Shown one piece after another: positions 53,926-64,000 of a DNA stretch of 64,000 nucleotides (its first letter is position 1; every line of letters begins with the position of its first letter). The notes under the pieces were generated by a model. The model had not been told where the DNA came from. It did not search any database and saw only the letters and a list, made by a program, of their open reading frames with translations. Origin of the DNA: Hydrangea macrophylla (Eukaryota; Streptophyta; Magnoliopsida; Cornales; Hydrangeaceae); NCBI GenBank assembly GCA_033977485.1, contig CM066983.1:67814010-67878009 (forward strand). The letters are read 5' to 3'. The position numbers and the translations under genes are program-made.

Positions 53926-55201
53926 TCAAATTTGTACAGATCTCTCTCTCACATACACCCTCCCTCTCTTTCCTATATACCATTGCAACCCTAAACAATA
54001 GATCTGTCCAAATCTCTTTATTTCCTCCTCTTGCTGCATTTTGTTGTTATCTGATTGATAGATATGTATACATACTATATATATATATATGTGTGTGTGT
54101 GTGTGCGTGCGCGCGCGCTCGCGTGTGTAAAGATGTTTTTGTACCTGTGATTCTGCTTTTCCTTATTCTAGACCAGTTTAGTACCCATTATGTTGATTGA
54201 AACCATAAAACTTCTCAAGGTATAGGCCCAAATTCCTTGTAAATCTTTATTCCATCGAATTCACAATCTCTGATTGTGTGCACATTTGGGTTTATGGTAA
54301 CATGGTTAATTGAGCTTCTCAATGTATGGTCTTATAAAAAATTCCTTGTGAAACTCTGTTAAATCTTAGGCAAATTGTTTGATTGTTTGCAAAATTAGAG
54401 TTTAGAGTTTTTTTGTTACAATTGAAGATAAATATGAAATTTGTGGGTATACCTAGATTGCATCATGAGAGGTATTTTCGATAATTTCATCTTTAAATCT
54501 TGATAATGCAATTGATTTCCTTTTAATTATATATGAATCTATGAAATTATGTGCAGAAATAGAGTTCATGGATTATTGACTATCTGCCATAGCCATGGCA
54601 ACGACATTGCTGGCATTAGATTAGAACTTGACTAGACAGACTCTGAGGTTCAAGATCAATGAGTTCTCTTCAAATGGGATTCTATGAAATTGTGTTCTAG
54701 TATTTGAATGTATAATGGTTGTGCTTCTCTTTCTAGATATGTTTTATAATATACTGGCTATTCTAGATCAATTAGTACTTGCAGTGAAGAGAGGTCTTAA
54801 AGTCAGTGTGCACGAGAGAGGTGCTCCTTTGCCAATAGTTAAGTGGACTACGAGTTCTGTTATTATGATTCTTTTTCCAATGAAGCACAAGGTTTGTTAT
54901 AAGCCAATAGTTTATGTGAGGTTCTAGTTATGAAATTTTGATTGGGGAACCTATTGAGGTATTGTTAGAACTTAGAAGCACTTCATTTTTTTGGTTCTTC
55001 TTGAAGTGCTGACACTTAATTTTTTTTTAAACTGTCTTTCCTAGGGTGCCTTTTTTCAATTTGTTTGGTATTTGTATTGTTTTAATTTTTTATGTGGATT
55101 TTTATGTTAATGCATTTGTTTAGATGCAGACCAAGCGGACTCTATTTTTTAGCGAGATTTGTTTCTCTGACGAGATCTCCTTCTCCCTAGGTACTTTTGC
55201 T

Positions 55202-55242
<41 letters not shown>

Positions 55243-56054
55243 AAGAAATGCTTCTCTTCTTTTTCCATCTCTCTAGCTCGGCTTTGTTCTCACAGCAGTT
55301 AAGTACAATTTATGCAAATCTTTCTCCATCTTCATAAAGAAAAGAAAACTTGTAGGTGCTGGCATGTGCGGATGTATAGGGGACTGAGCTGGGCTACTGC
55401 ATGTGCGCGCGAGTGGTGTGCGTCGTCTGTGCTACGCACATGGCAGTGCGGTTGGGCATGTGCGCGCAGTGCGTGTGCCAGTGCAGGTGCTGTGCTATAC
55501 TCTGTGCGTGCACCTGGGCTGTTTTAGGGGGGAATGCCCGTTCCTTTGTTTCTATATATTTTTTTTTGTTCTTAAGGGGATTAATGGGCTATTTTGTGCT
55601 GGTGTGGGGAAGTGTATGGTGGTTGTTTTGGTTAGTGGTGGTGAGTTTAGGGAGAGAGGGATTTAGGGAGAGAGGCCGAGAGAGTGAGGGAGAGGGAGTT
55701 TTTCTCCTTCTTTAATTGTTTCTCTTGTTGCCCTTTTAAATAATTAATACCTTTATTTCATCTGTTAGTTGTAATATTTTTCTTTGAATGTCAAGCTGTA
55801 GCATTGCTATTTTCCCAAAAGAATAAAACATATGATATGTAGCCTATCAAGGTTTTTTTGGAAAATTCTTATTATTGTCTTTACTTCATCTATCCAGAAT
55901 CTAGGTGTTGTTGCCGAAATGGCATCGTGCAACAGTGCTTAACTTCTTATTCTAGTTCTTAAAAATGTAGGATATGTACACGACTAGGATACTTTGACTA
56001 ACATAATGAAATTCTTGTTTGTTTCAGCTCAATTTTCTTGCTAAACATCTCAGA
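53926..56054. other. Non-coding DNA with microsatellites; possibly 5' UTR/intron sequence of an EF1-alpha-derived copy
   Basis: Contains a (TA)n(TG)n(GC)n run at 54076-54128 and a (CT)n run at 55207-55240. The T-rich texture and the final tgtttcag acceptor-like sequence before 56055 resemble the leader intron that precedes the EF1-alpha start codon in plants. No accepted reading frame. 55390-55510 is unusually rich in gtgcgcg and gtgtgc phrases. Confidence 0.4.
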
Positions 56055-56160
56055 ATGGGTAAAGAAAAGGTTCACATCAATAATGTGGTCATTGATCGGA
56101 GTCAACCACCACTGGTCATCCTATTTGCAGGCTTGGTGGTCATTGGACATGTCGACTTTG
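56055..56160 (+). pseudogene. Fragment of the elongation factor 1-alpha start, rearranged
   Basis: ATG 56055 begins MGKEKVHIN-VVI, the start of plant EF1-alpha (translation factor that delivers aminoacyl-tRNA; the real sequence continues I-VVIGHVDSGKST). After VVI there are about 60 foreign nucleotides, then LVVIGHVDF: the VVI segment appears twice, and the P-loop GHVD is cut before SGKST. Normal EF1-alpha is about 447 residues, so more than 95% is missing. The sequence just before ATG, with a tttcag acceptor-like motif, fits the known leader intron. Likely an old gene fragment, perhaps captured by a transposon. Confidence 0.7.
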
Positions 56161-56468
56161 TAAAATTTCCCACTTGTTTGTTTGTTAGTTTCGTTTAGTT
56201 TAGGTTTGGATGGATGAACTTTTTAAATTTTAGACGTGGTTTGTTAGTTTTGGTAATTGGATGGAAAGACATTTTGGATTTATTTGTTATGTTTATTATG
56301 GATTATTTTGTCGTGTTTATTATAGATTGAGCTTGTTATATGTTACTTATAGATTAATTGTTCTTGTAAATTCGATGTGATTGTGATGTTATTGGAGATC
56401 ATTCGATGTGGCTGTGTTTATTAGGTGCAAATAAAAACTGGGGAGAGATGTGACTGTATTTAGATTAC
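56161..56468. other. AT/GT-rich DNA up to element 4
   Basis: Repeated tgttagttt and ttattatagatt phrases, no gene. attac at 56464-56468 should be the left target duplication of element 4. Confidence 0.5.
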
Positions 56469-59362
56469 TGTAGGCACCCCGATTTTGACCGACCGTCGAA
56501 TTTAGGAGAGCATCACCTCCACATCCGATGATGATAAGGACCGAAAGATTTGAAGTATTCCAAGCTCTTCAGAAAGTTCTCCAAACACGATAAAATTTTC
56601 ACAGAAAAAGAAATATTGGGTATTCAGGAGAATTTAGGAGTGAAAACATCACTTTTGGCAAAGATACCTGAAAATAAGTTTTTAGAAGAAAAAGGAGAAA
56701 AGAAAAGACCTAAAAGGTTTAACGGAAACTGGCACACGGCAGTTTTTGCGGCACTCACAGAATGCCGGACCGGCTCTCACTGAATGCCGTCGACATTTTC
56801 TGACTGCCGTTCGCTTTAACAGTCTGTATTTTGTGGTACAATACGTACATGTATGAGGATAAAACAAAAAAAACTGAAAAGTAATTTTGACAAAAACACG
56901 GCAATCAGCATTTGAAACGGCTGTCGCTGGGTGCCGCGCGACACTTATTGAATGCTGTTGCGGCTGTCACGAAGTGCCGCAGCGGCATCCACTGACTGCC
57001 GCAAAAGATTTTTAACTGCCGCCTTCTGCAGCAGTCTGTCTGTTTTCAGGAAGTACGTATTGTACCACCAAATGAGATATTTACACCTGTCTTTTTACTC
57101 CGAATTCACTGAAAATACCTGGCTTTTTTGTCTATAAAAGAAGAGGGATCTTCCTTGGGATAGGAAGGGAGAGATACCATAATATACCAAGAGATCACTA
57201 CCACTACAACAACACAGATTTGAGAGAGATAGAGAGTTTTGAGAGCTTGAAGAAGAGCTTGGAAGATCTTCAAAGTATAGAAACTTTGAGGATAGTTTGG
57301 AGGTGATCCTCTAACCATAAGTTGTTTCTTTCCATTCTTTCTTTTAAGCTTCTAATCTTCAAACTACTTAATTTTTCTTTGTTTCATTTCTTCTTGTTGT
57401 TTATACTTCCCTCTTGTGATTCTTAAAGATCCTCAATATCTCTCTTGAAAACTCTTGAGTTTGATCCCTTGATTCCATGTAAGCTTGTGCTTCCCATGGA
57501 AGACTTAAGGTTGATCATCTTTTACATAAGGACAAGTGGATGAATCCAAACCCTTACCATGGTTTGAGTTCCCTAACTTGGAGTTCTCATAGAATCTCTT
57601 TATATTCCTTGAAGACTCATGAGTATTAGTCATATCTTCATCTCCAATGACCATCAAATGGTAGGAGAAGGTAGTTTGAGTCTAAGCCTATCTCCATGGT
57701 TTAGATTCATCATCTAGAGATTTTGAGAAGTATATTCGTACTTCATTTGAAATCTACAAGCATAAGGGTCTTTAGTCTCCAATGACCTTCAAATGGTAGG
57801 AGAAGTAGTTTGGATTACGACCAACTTCATGGTTTAATAGTTGGGGTTAACAAACAAAGTTGAACTCGACAATGAAAGCAGTGAGTTCACAACCAGTTTT
57901 GATCATAGATTTTTAGTTGACAATCTAACCGTTGGAATTAAGTGAAACCAACGGGAAAGTGTCTATAACTCAAAGTTCTACCACTGTAATTTTTGTTGTA
58001 AGGAGATTTCATGCTTAAAGTGGTTTGGTCATGAGTTTTGCGAAGTCACTACAATCTGCCCAGAGTTTCAGAACAGTAACACTCTTTTGAAATAAGTAAA
58101 AATAAAGTATTTGTGACCCAAAATAATTTTTTCTAAGTAGATTAATGTGTTAGGAAGTCACCCTAAAAAGAAAAAAGCATTTCTGATCTCTTTACTATTT
58201 TTAGAAAATCGTACAAGAACTCTGGACAGAGGGTTGTAGAATGCTGAGTGATGCCTAGTTTTTGTTCAATTCCCGGAGATCTAACCGTTGAAACTTTGAT
58301 TTCATTTTTGGGTTAAAAACTAGACACGCAGAGGCATCTTGTGTCCAAAATTCATCAAGATCAAACCACGGGAACCATGCTTTTTATTTCTTTAAAGTTA
58401 TGATCTGCTCTCAGCAATTTCCAGAATTCTGCAAAAGTTTTAATCAATATCATGAATAATGGCTTAGATGATGTTTTCATAAGTTAAGGTTCAAACCATA
58501 TTTCAATAATGATTAGTTGAGCTTGAATTCAAAGTTTAAGTGATCTAAATCACTGAGTATTTCATAATTTATTTTCGTTCATGTACATGTTCATCCATGT
58601 GGCTTGATGTTTGTAATTAGGACTTGTCCACTTTAGATTTAATTACACTTAATAGATTTAAGCTAGAAGTCTAGGATTGTTATTTAGGATCCAACTTTAT
58701 ATCTTGTATATCATGTGGACTAACCCTTTGTTTTGTAGCGCTATTAAGGTATGATTTCTTGAACTCCTCTTTAGTTTATTTTAATTTCTTGATTTTATCA
58801 AATTTTCAACCTCATGCGCGACACATTAGAATTAGGATATTGCCTTATGTGAATACATGTGATTAGAGACTCTTTTCTAGGATTTTCTTTCATTTGTATG
58901 CATTGCACATTTAATATCGCGGCTGGATCCCGGGTAAGTTCTCTAGTTCCCTATTTGCATATCATATTGCTTGCTACTTGAATTACATGACTTTTGAATG
59001 ATATTTTGTAAATTGATAATTTTACACCATTTCGACATGTTTGTGTAATGTATACGTATATCTATGTATTAGTTGAGGGCATGCTTAGATTAGTAATTCG
59101 ATTAAAAGGATGTTAAGTAGAGGCCTATCACGAGATATGATGAGAAGGGGTGTTTTAGTCCGATGGGCTCCTTCCCTTCTCATTCCATAATCCCCGGACC
59201 TAGTTAGTCTTTGGTTTCGCAAAAGATCAGTTTCCTTTTGAAATGGTTTCTTAGTTTTCCTTTGAAATATTAAGTGGCGACTCATTTGTTTTGAATTTGA
59301 AATTTAGAAAAGATTTTAAAAGAAAAACCGTGGTTAAAAGAAAAAAAATTGCGATATCCACA
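56469..59362 (+). repeat. 5' LTR of element 4
   Basis: About 2.9 kb, from tgtaggcacc to gatatccaca just before the primer-binding site. The end cannot be checked against the 3' LTR, which is outside the window. 56730-57020 holds several gccg...cactgaatgccg-type phrases. Confidence 0.7.
57125..57170 (+). promoter_or_regulatory. LTR promoter TATA box of element 4
   Basis: TATAAAAG at 57133-57140 after a T-run, about 660 bp into the LTR. Transcription probably starts about 30 bp downstream. Confidence 0.5.
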
Positions 59363-59382
59363 ATCTGGCGACTCTGCTGGGG
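59363..59382 (+). other. Primer-binding site of element 4
   Basis: TGGCGACTCTGCTGGGG begins 3 nt after the presumed LTR end. It is the complement of the 3' end of an Arg tRNA, the primer described for Ogre elements. Confidence 0.8.
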
Positions 59383-60693
59383 ATCGAACCTAGAATCTCT
59401 GGTTTCGCAGACCAGGATTCTGATTTTGGGTTCACTTGAGGATTAGACTTGAAAACATCCTTATAATTAAATTAATTATTCTTTGTGTGCCTGTTGCATT
59501 TCACTTGCATGTCCAACCAGTCGATTGCATGGAACTATGACCTTGGAGGCTCGGGGCAACCCGGTCAGTCAAGTCATCATCGGACTGTGTGATCACCCTT
59601 GATCTCGTACCATGTGTTGGTATATGAAGCATCCTATCGGGTGTGTGTCAAGGGTCCCTTATTTGACCAAAACCCAGCTTTTGCATAGTAGCTTCCATAG
59701 AACCTTTCAAAGTTAGGAAATCAATTCTTGATTAGGGTTATGTGCTAGGAAGTTTTGTGTGCCAGAAAGGGATTATTTGAGATGATGACGACGCTCATTT
59801 GATACGGGTCATGTAAACTCTTAATCGCTCTCAAGCAATTCCCCTTTATGTCCCATGACATTTGGGAATGTGTTAGATTTTGATTAAAATATTACATCTC
59901 CTATATCACATTTCGCTAAAGCATCATTGACCTTGTATGCATCCGAATCCATGAAAAGTACGGTGATAATCCGATCATATGGTCCTCCTGCCCAATCAAT
60001 TTCAAATCCATCTTTAAAAGCAAACGGATTTTTGCCATCTTTATTCGAAGGTTTTCAATCGTTCTTTTCGAAAATCTTTGGGGTTTACTTTTCGATTAAA
60101 ACTCTAAACTAACCTTGTTAAGATACATCCAAAGGAAGAACTCAAAATTTCGGGGTGTTTGCTTTTGAAAAGGTTTCACCAAACTGAAGAAATGTTTTTT
60201 TTTTGAAAAAAAAAAAAACGAATCACCTTTTGTTAATAAATGTTTTCACATCCTCATTTTCTAATAAAAGATTCAAAATTCTTGAGAATTGTTTTTGGGA
60301 AGATCTCATCATCTTAAGAAAAGAATTTCGGAAAATTTTAAATAAACAACCTTCGAAAGGGTAATGAGGATCACGATGAGAGGAGAAATCAGCGCACTTG
60401 ACATGAGTGAGAATTTTATGTGCTTATATGTTTATGTGTTAGGATTAGGATTTTCTTTTCTTTGGCATATAGAATAGGCACACACGCACACATGCATTGC
60501 ATCCGTGTGACATGGAAAAGCAAGTTTTTACCTTTCAAAAACAAAAATGTCTTTGTATAACAAAAGAAAGCGGACAAAAAGTTTTTAAAAGAAAATTTCA
60601 AAATTTGTTGTAGGAGCAAAAATAGCATCAGCATCAAATCAAGTGTGGTTTAGGGATCCCACGGCAAGACTGGTAAGAAGAGAATACGCTGAC
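59383..60693 (+). other. Untranslated leader of element 4
   Basis: 1.3 kb without a credible frame. Ogre elements may carry an extra ORF before gag, but only short fragments are open here. An A-run lies near 60200. Confidence 0.5.
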
Positions 60694-62109
60694 ATGGCCG
60701 AAGAAAGAAACAATGAAGAAATAGCCGGGTTAAGGACACTGGTAGAACAACAGCGGAGTAAATGAGGCGACAGGCCGAAAATATGAACCGTATGATGGGA
60801 ATGATAGAAGCACTGAATCGCCAACCACCACCTGTAATTCCACCTGTTATGGACCCACCTTTGGGAGGAGGGGATGGAGATTGGTTTGATGATCAGAAGG
60901 CACAATGGACTGATGCATTGCGGGCCAACAGAGACAGAGAGAAAGTTGAGAAAGATAGACTGCTGACCGAGAAAATAGAGAAGTTGGAAAGGGTGATGCG
61001 TAAGGCTCAAGGGGTCGACACTTATTTGATGGAGTTTGAAGGTCTGTATGACAGGGTCCACGAGACGCTGCCAGTCGGTTTTAAGATGCCAGTTTTTGAT
61101 AAATTCGACGGAACCGGAAACCCCCGGAGCCATGTTCGAACGTGCATTGGCGCCTTTCAGCCAAGCCGACTAAGCACCACCATGATGGCCGTCTTGTTCC
61201 AACAAACTTTGACCGGGGCTGCTTTATCATGGTATCTTACTCTCGAACCAAGCAAGACCAGGGTGTGGGAGGAAGTGATCAAAGCATTTGTGGCACAGTA
61301 CGAGTACAGTCAAGATTTAGATGTCACTGTCCGAGATTTGGAGACCACTATGCAAGGGAACAAAGAATCATTCGCCGAATACCTGAGCAGATGGAGGGGA
61401 AAGGCACTAAAATGGTACAAAGGCCGTCTGAGAAGGACCAGATCCGAATGCTGATGAAGAATTTACAGCCAGTATATCAAGAAAAGATGAGGTTTCAGTC
61501 AATCAACACCTTCGCCGAAGTTTTCGATGTCGGAACAAGGATAGAGGATGCAATCCAAGAAGGGGTAATTAAGAGAGAGGAGCAACCAAATCGGTATAGG
61601 AGACCAAGCTATAGGTCCAACGGAGGACAAACAGGGGTCACTCCGACCCCACTGACGTCAATGTACTAAACGGGCCAGAGAGGAAGTTTGACATAACACC
61701 AAAGAGAGGAGGAGATAAAGCATCAAGAAAATTCTCAGATCTGGGAGTATCACTATCAACTGCACTTGACAGGCTATTAGCAAAGGGGCATCTCCGTCAG
61801 TTGGAACCTCGACCTCTACCAAGCTCGCTTCTATCGAATTTCCAAGGGGACCTCTTTTGCAAATTTCATCAGCAGAAAGGTCACTCAACAGACAGGTGTA
61901 TGAGATTAAGGCACGAAATTCAGGACCTCATTGATAACAAGGTAATTTTGGAACCCCCTGCCAAAGTTCCGAACGTTACTAGAAATCCGCTTCCGAATCA
62001 TCAAGCTGTGCCACCACCACAGGGCCTTTATCTCTTGGGGATAGAAGAAGCAACCTTCGATCCGTCTAGGCTAATCACTAAGGCCGGGATGCGAAGAAAG
62101 CCATACTAG
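60694..62109 (+). pseudogene. gag of element 4
   Basis: Starts at ATG 60694 (MAEERNNEEIAGLRTLVEQQ). A frameshift near 60760 leads into the capsid part, ending at 61454: MPVFDKFDGTGNPRSHVRTC, LFQQTLTGAALSWYLTLEPS, AFVAQYEYSQDL and ESFAEYLSRWRGKA. A second shift near 61410 leads into MLMKNLQPVYQEKMRF, a third near 61650 into FDITPKRGGDK and FSDLGVSLSTALDRLLAKG. The nucleocapsid motif CKFHQQKGHSTDRC lies near 61858-61900. A stop at 62107 follows. Motifs and order are typical of Ogre/Tat gag. With three frame changes no full product is possible. Confidence 0.85.
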
Positions 62110-62181
62110 CTACCTAAGGATTCGACAATCTGTGCTTTGGAAGAGCAGCTGGAGAAAAGTGAAATGGGACAGTTAGACTAG

Positions 62182-64000
62182 TGGATTCAAGGGACCGACG
62201 GTCGAGACATGAGCCAGGTAGAAGATGATCTTTGGTACGAGAGCGACAAAGAAACAGAGACGGTGGAGGTTACTTTGAAAGTTGATCCAAAAATCGATAA
62301 TCTATGGGCAAGGAAAAAAGTCAGTCATTTAACTCGGTCGGACAGACACTTCAAACCGCATGAGCTAGAGGAAAAACATCCAGGGAGAGAGTTGTACAAG
62401 GGAAAAGGAAAAATGAATGAAGAAGAAGAAGAAGATAGGGTTCTGAAGCAGATGAAGAAGACTCAGGCTAATATCACCATTTGGGGGTTACTGATAGCAT
62501 CAAAACGCCAGAGGCAGGCAGTTTTGGACGCCCTAAACCAATATGATGTTCCCATCAACAAGGCACCGGAAGTTATTGTGGGAATGATTGGCAGAATCCT
62601 GACCTTGACGATTACCTTTTCCTCAGATGACGTACCCCCCGGAGGACCCATTCACAACAAACCCTTGTACGTCTCAGTCGAATGTTTGGGGAACACCGTA
62701 CCCGCTTGTCTCGTTGACAACGGGTCTGCTTTAAATGTATGTCCCTTCCGAACAGCCAAACGAATGGGCTTAGATGAATCGTCTTTCATGCCATCCCAGC
62801 AAAAAGTCAGGGCAAAGGACAACACTCAGAGAACGGTCATGGGCATCATCTTTCTTAATCCTGTTATTGGACCAGTGGACAAAGAAGCTGAATTCCAAAT
62901 TATTGACATCCACGCTCTCATTAATCTACTGCTAGGAAGGCCATGGTTGGATAGCTTGGGTGCCATACCATCCACCATTCATCAAAAGATAAAATGTGTT
63001 TGGAAGAGCAAAGTCTGTGACATTCTCGGGGACATCTTGGTTCGTTTGTCCGAAGCATCATCGAGTGCACCAGTTCTAGAATTACAGCTACAAGAAGAAA
63101 GAACAAATATGGGAGGGTTCGAGTTCGTCGGCATGATTGAAGAGGAAAAGCCAAAAGAATTCCTGCCACTTTACTTCGACCAATACGCAAGACCGTTGGT
63201 CGCAGGAATCATGAAGAGAATGGGTTTCTTTCTAGGTATGGGATTGGGAAAGAACCTTCAGGGCATGCCAGAGTTCCCAAGAATCCCCACTCAAACTCAC
63301 ACTCATGGTTTGGGTTATCAGCCGTCTAGGGAGGAGCTAAGAAGGAAGAAGAAGGCAGTTGACGCACCAATGACTCCGTACCAGAAAACCCTCAATGGGC
63401 ACTTCATAAAGGAAGGTGATGATTTTCCCTTCTGCGGCTTCCCAGAACCATGGGTCGATCGAAGGGATAATCACTTGAAGCCGGGGTTCGAGATCTTCTT
63501 CCCCCTTGAGTTCTCTAAGTATGAAGACCCATACCTGCACCCCCCCGTGAGATCTGCTACTGCTCGAGATTGGATTGGTATGCTAGACGGCCCAACTATA
63601 CAGGCTCTATTGAATGAAGAAAGCGTTGAGGCTGAAAAAAAGGATCGAGAAGGGTTGGTGCAGGACAAAGGCATCAAGGAGGAATACACCGAGGGTATGG
63701 TAAAGGAGGTGCAAGGAAGGGCCGAGAAAGAAGAGATGGAGGAAATTACCAAGACAGGGGATCTGGATGAACGCTTCATCGCCGACCTAGGGGGAGAGAA
63801 CAAGAGAGAGTGGGTTTTTGAGTCTAGTGATAGGTTTCCCCCACACCCAGAGTCTGGAATGGCCCAAATGAGGCATCTTTCAATTTCTATGTCTGTTGTA
63901 ATCACTCCAAAGAAAATCAATGAGAACATGACTGATTCTGCCTACTCGAACACGCTTAATGAATGTGATGAATGTAATGATCATGAAATACCCATTGAGT
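62182..64000 (+). pseudogene. Protease and G-patch region of element 4 pol, open to the window end
   Basis: Open frame of at least 606 codons after a TAG at 62179; first ATG 62209. Contains ITFSSDDVPPGGPIHNKPLY, the retropepsin site ACLVDNGSALNVCP (Asp near 62716), and INLLLGRPWLDSLGAIPST with IKCVW (62915-63005). A G-patch follows at 63200-63330: MKRMGFFLGMGLGKNLQG and THGLGYQ. G-patch domains bind RNA or helicases and are known in this place in some Ogre/Tat and betaretroviral proteins; in the element it may aid nucleic-acid handling (inference). A Glu/Lys-rich linker leads toward RT, which would lie beyond 64000. This stretch is intact although gag is not, so it may be a recent or recombinant copy. 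Confidence 0.82.

Larger units (their letters stand above)
56469..64000 (+). mobile_element. Ogre-like (Tat lineage) Ty3/gypsy retrotransposon, 5' part (element 4)
   Basis: A long LTR starting tgtaggcaccccg, an Arg-tRNA-type primer site, a leader, gag, protease and a G-patch region on the plus strand; the rest lies beyond the window. The TGTAGGCACC start, the primer site TGGCGACTCTGCTGGGG and a protease with DNG in place of DTG are features of Ogre and related elements. Gag carries several frameshifts. Confidence 0.8.

Noticed and set aside
53765..54200. Arg/Glu-rich and Ser/Leu-rich frames
   Set aside because: They translate CT and GA microsatellites.
55312..55715. Cysteine-rich overlapping frames
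   Set aside because: Three overlapping frames in a gtgcgc-rich stretch; composition artefact without conserved Cys spacing I could assign.
53280..56468. A complete CACTA transposon around the EF1-alpha fragment
   Set aside because: cactattcag near 53310 and subterminal-like ctaacag phrases were considered, but no matching right terminus or 3-bp duplication was found.
1..64000. tRNA or rRNA genes
   Set aside because: Only tRNA-complementary primer-binding sites of retrotransposons were found; no cloverleaf or rRNA core sequence was recognised.

Overview
The window is nuclear DNA of a flowering plant, most likely a eudicot. The evidence is spliced receptor-kinase exons, plant-type LTR retrotransposons (Ty1/copia, Tat-like Ty3/gypsy, chromovirus and Ogre-like), a Tourist-like MITE, a Mutator-like foldback element and long AT-rich stretches. 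The species cannot be named from the sequence. No bacterial, organellar, CRISPR, rRNA or tRNA gene was seen.

Layout. 0-3.6 kb: AT-rich DNA with a MITE (251-531) and a 5'-truncated copia element on the minus strand (1363-2797). 3.6-11.3 kb: a decayed Tat-like Ty3/gypsy element on the plus strand (element 1), with its 5' LTR, gag, pol and the tail of an antisense gene but no 3' LTR. 11.3-15.2 kb: small repeats, a possible solo LTR, palindrome clusters and transposon ends. 15.25-31.36 kb: one two-exon LRR receptor-like kinase gene (MIK2-like subfamily) on the minus strand. Its single intron holds a complete 11.5-kb Tat-like element (element 2, 16739-28247) with 624-bp LTRs and a 5-bp target duplication. 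Exon 1 also carries a 4-bp frameshift. 31.4-34.4 kb: a 275-bp tandem repeat and a truncated second copy of the kinase 5' half. 34.4-52.7 kb: about 8 kb of a palindrome-rich tandem repeat (monomer about 107 bp, higher-order period about 0.85 kb). It is interrupted by a full chromovirus (element 3, 36461-45424, 2.1-kb LTRs) and by a Mutator-like foldback element (50955-52376). 52.7-56.5 kb: microsatellite-rich DNA ending in a scrambled fragment of the start of an EF1-alpha gene. 56.5-64 kb: the 5' LTR, gag, protease and G-patch region of an Ogre-like element (element 4) that runs off the window.

How the parts relate. The only host gene is the receptor kinase. Both its copies are damaged, so at this locus it is probably a pseudogene. 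The two Tat-like elements are relatives with the same plan: gag-pol, then a 29-30 bp minisatellite, then antisense spliced gene(s) reading back toward pol. In element 2 there are two antisense genes. Each has its own TATA box, and their upstream and downstream sequences resemble each other, as if a promoter-gene-terminator cassette had been duplicated inside the retrotransposon. Element 2 has also lost RNase H and the start of integrase, and a 25-nt tract matching its own antisense gene sits at the deletion junction. The coding regions of element 1 show many glutamine-to-stop changes.

All boundaries were read by eye. Family names rest on recognised motifs, not on database searches.
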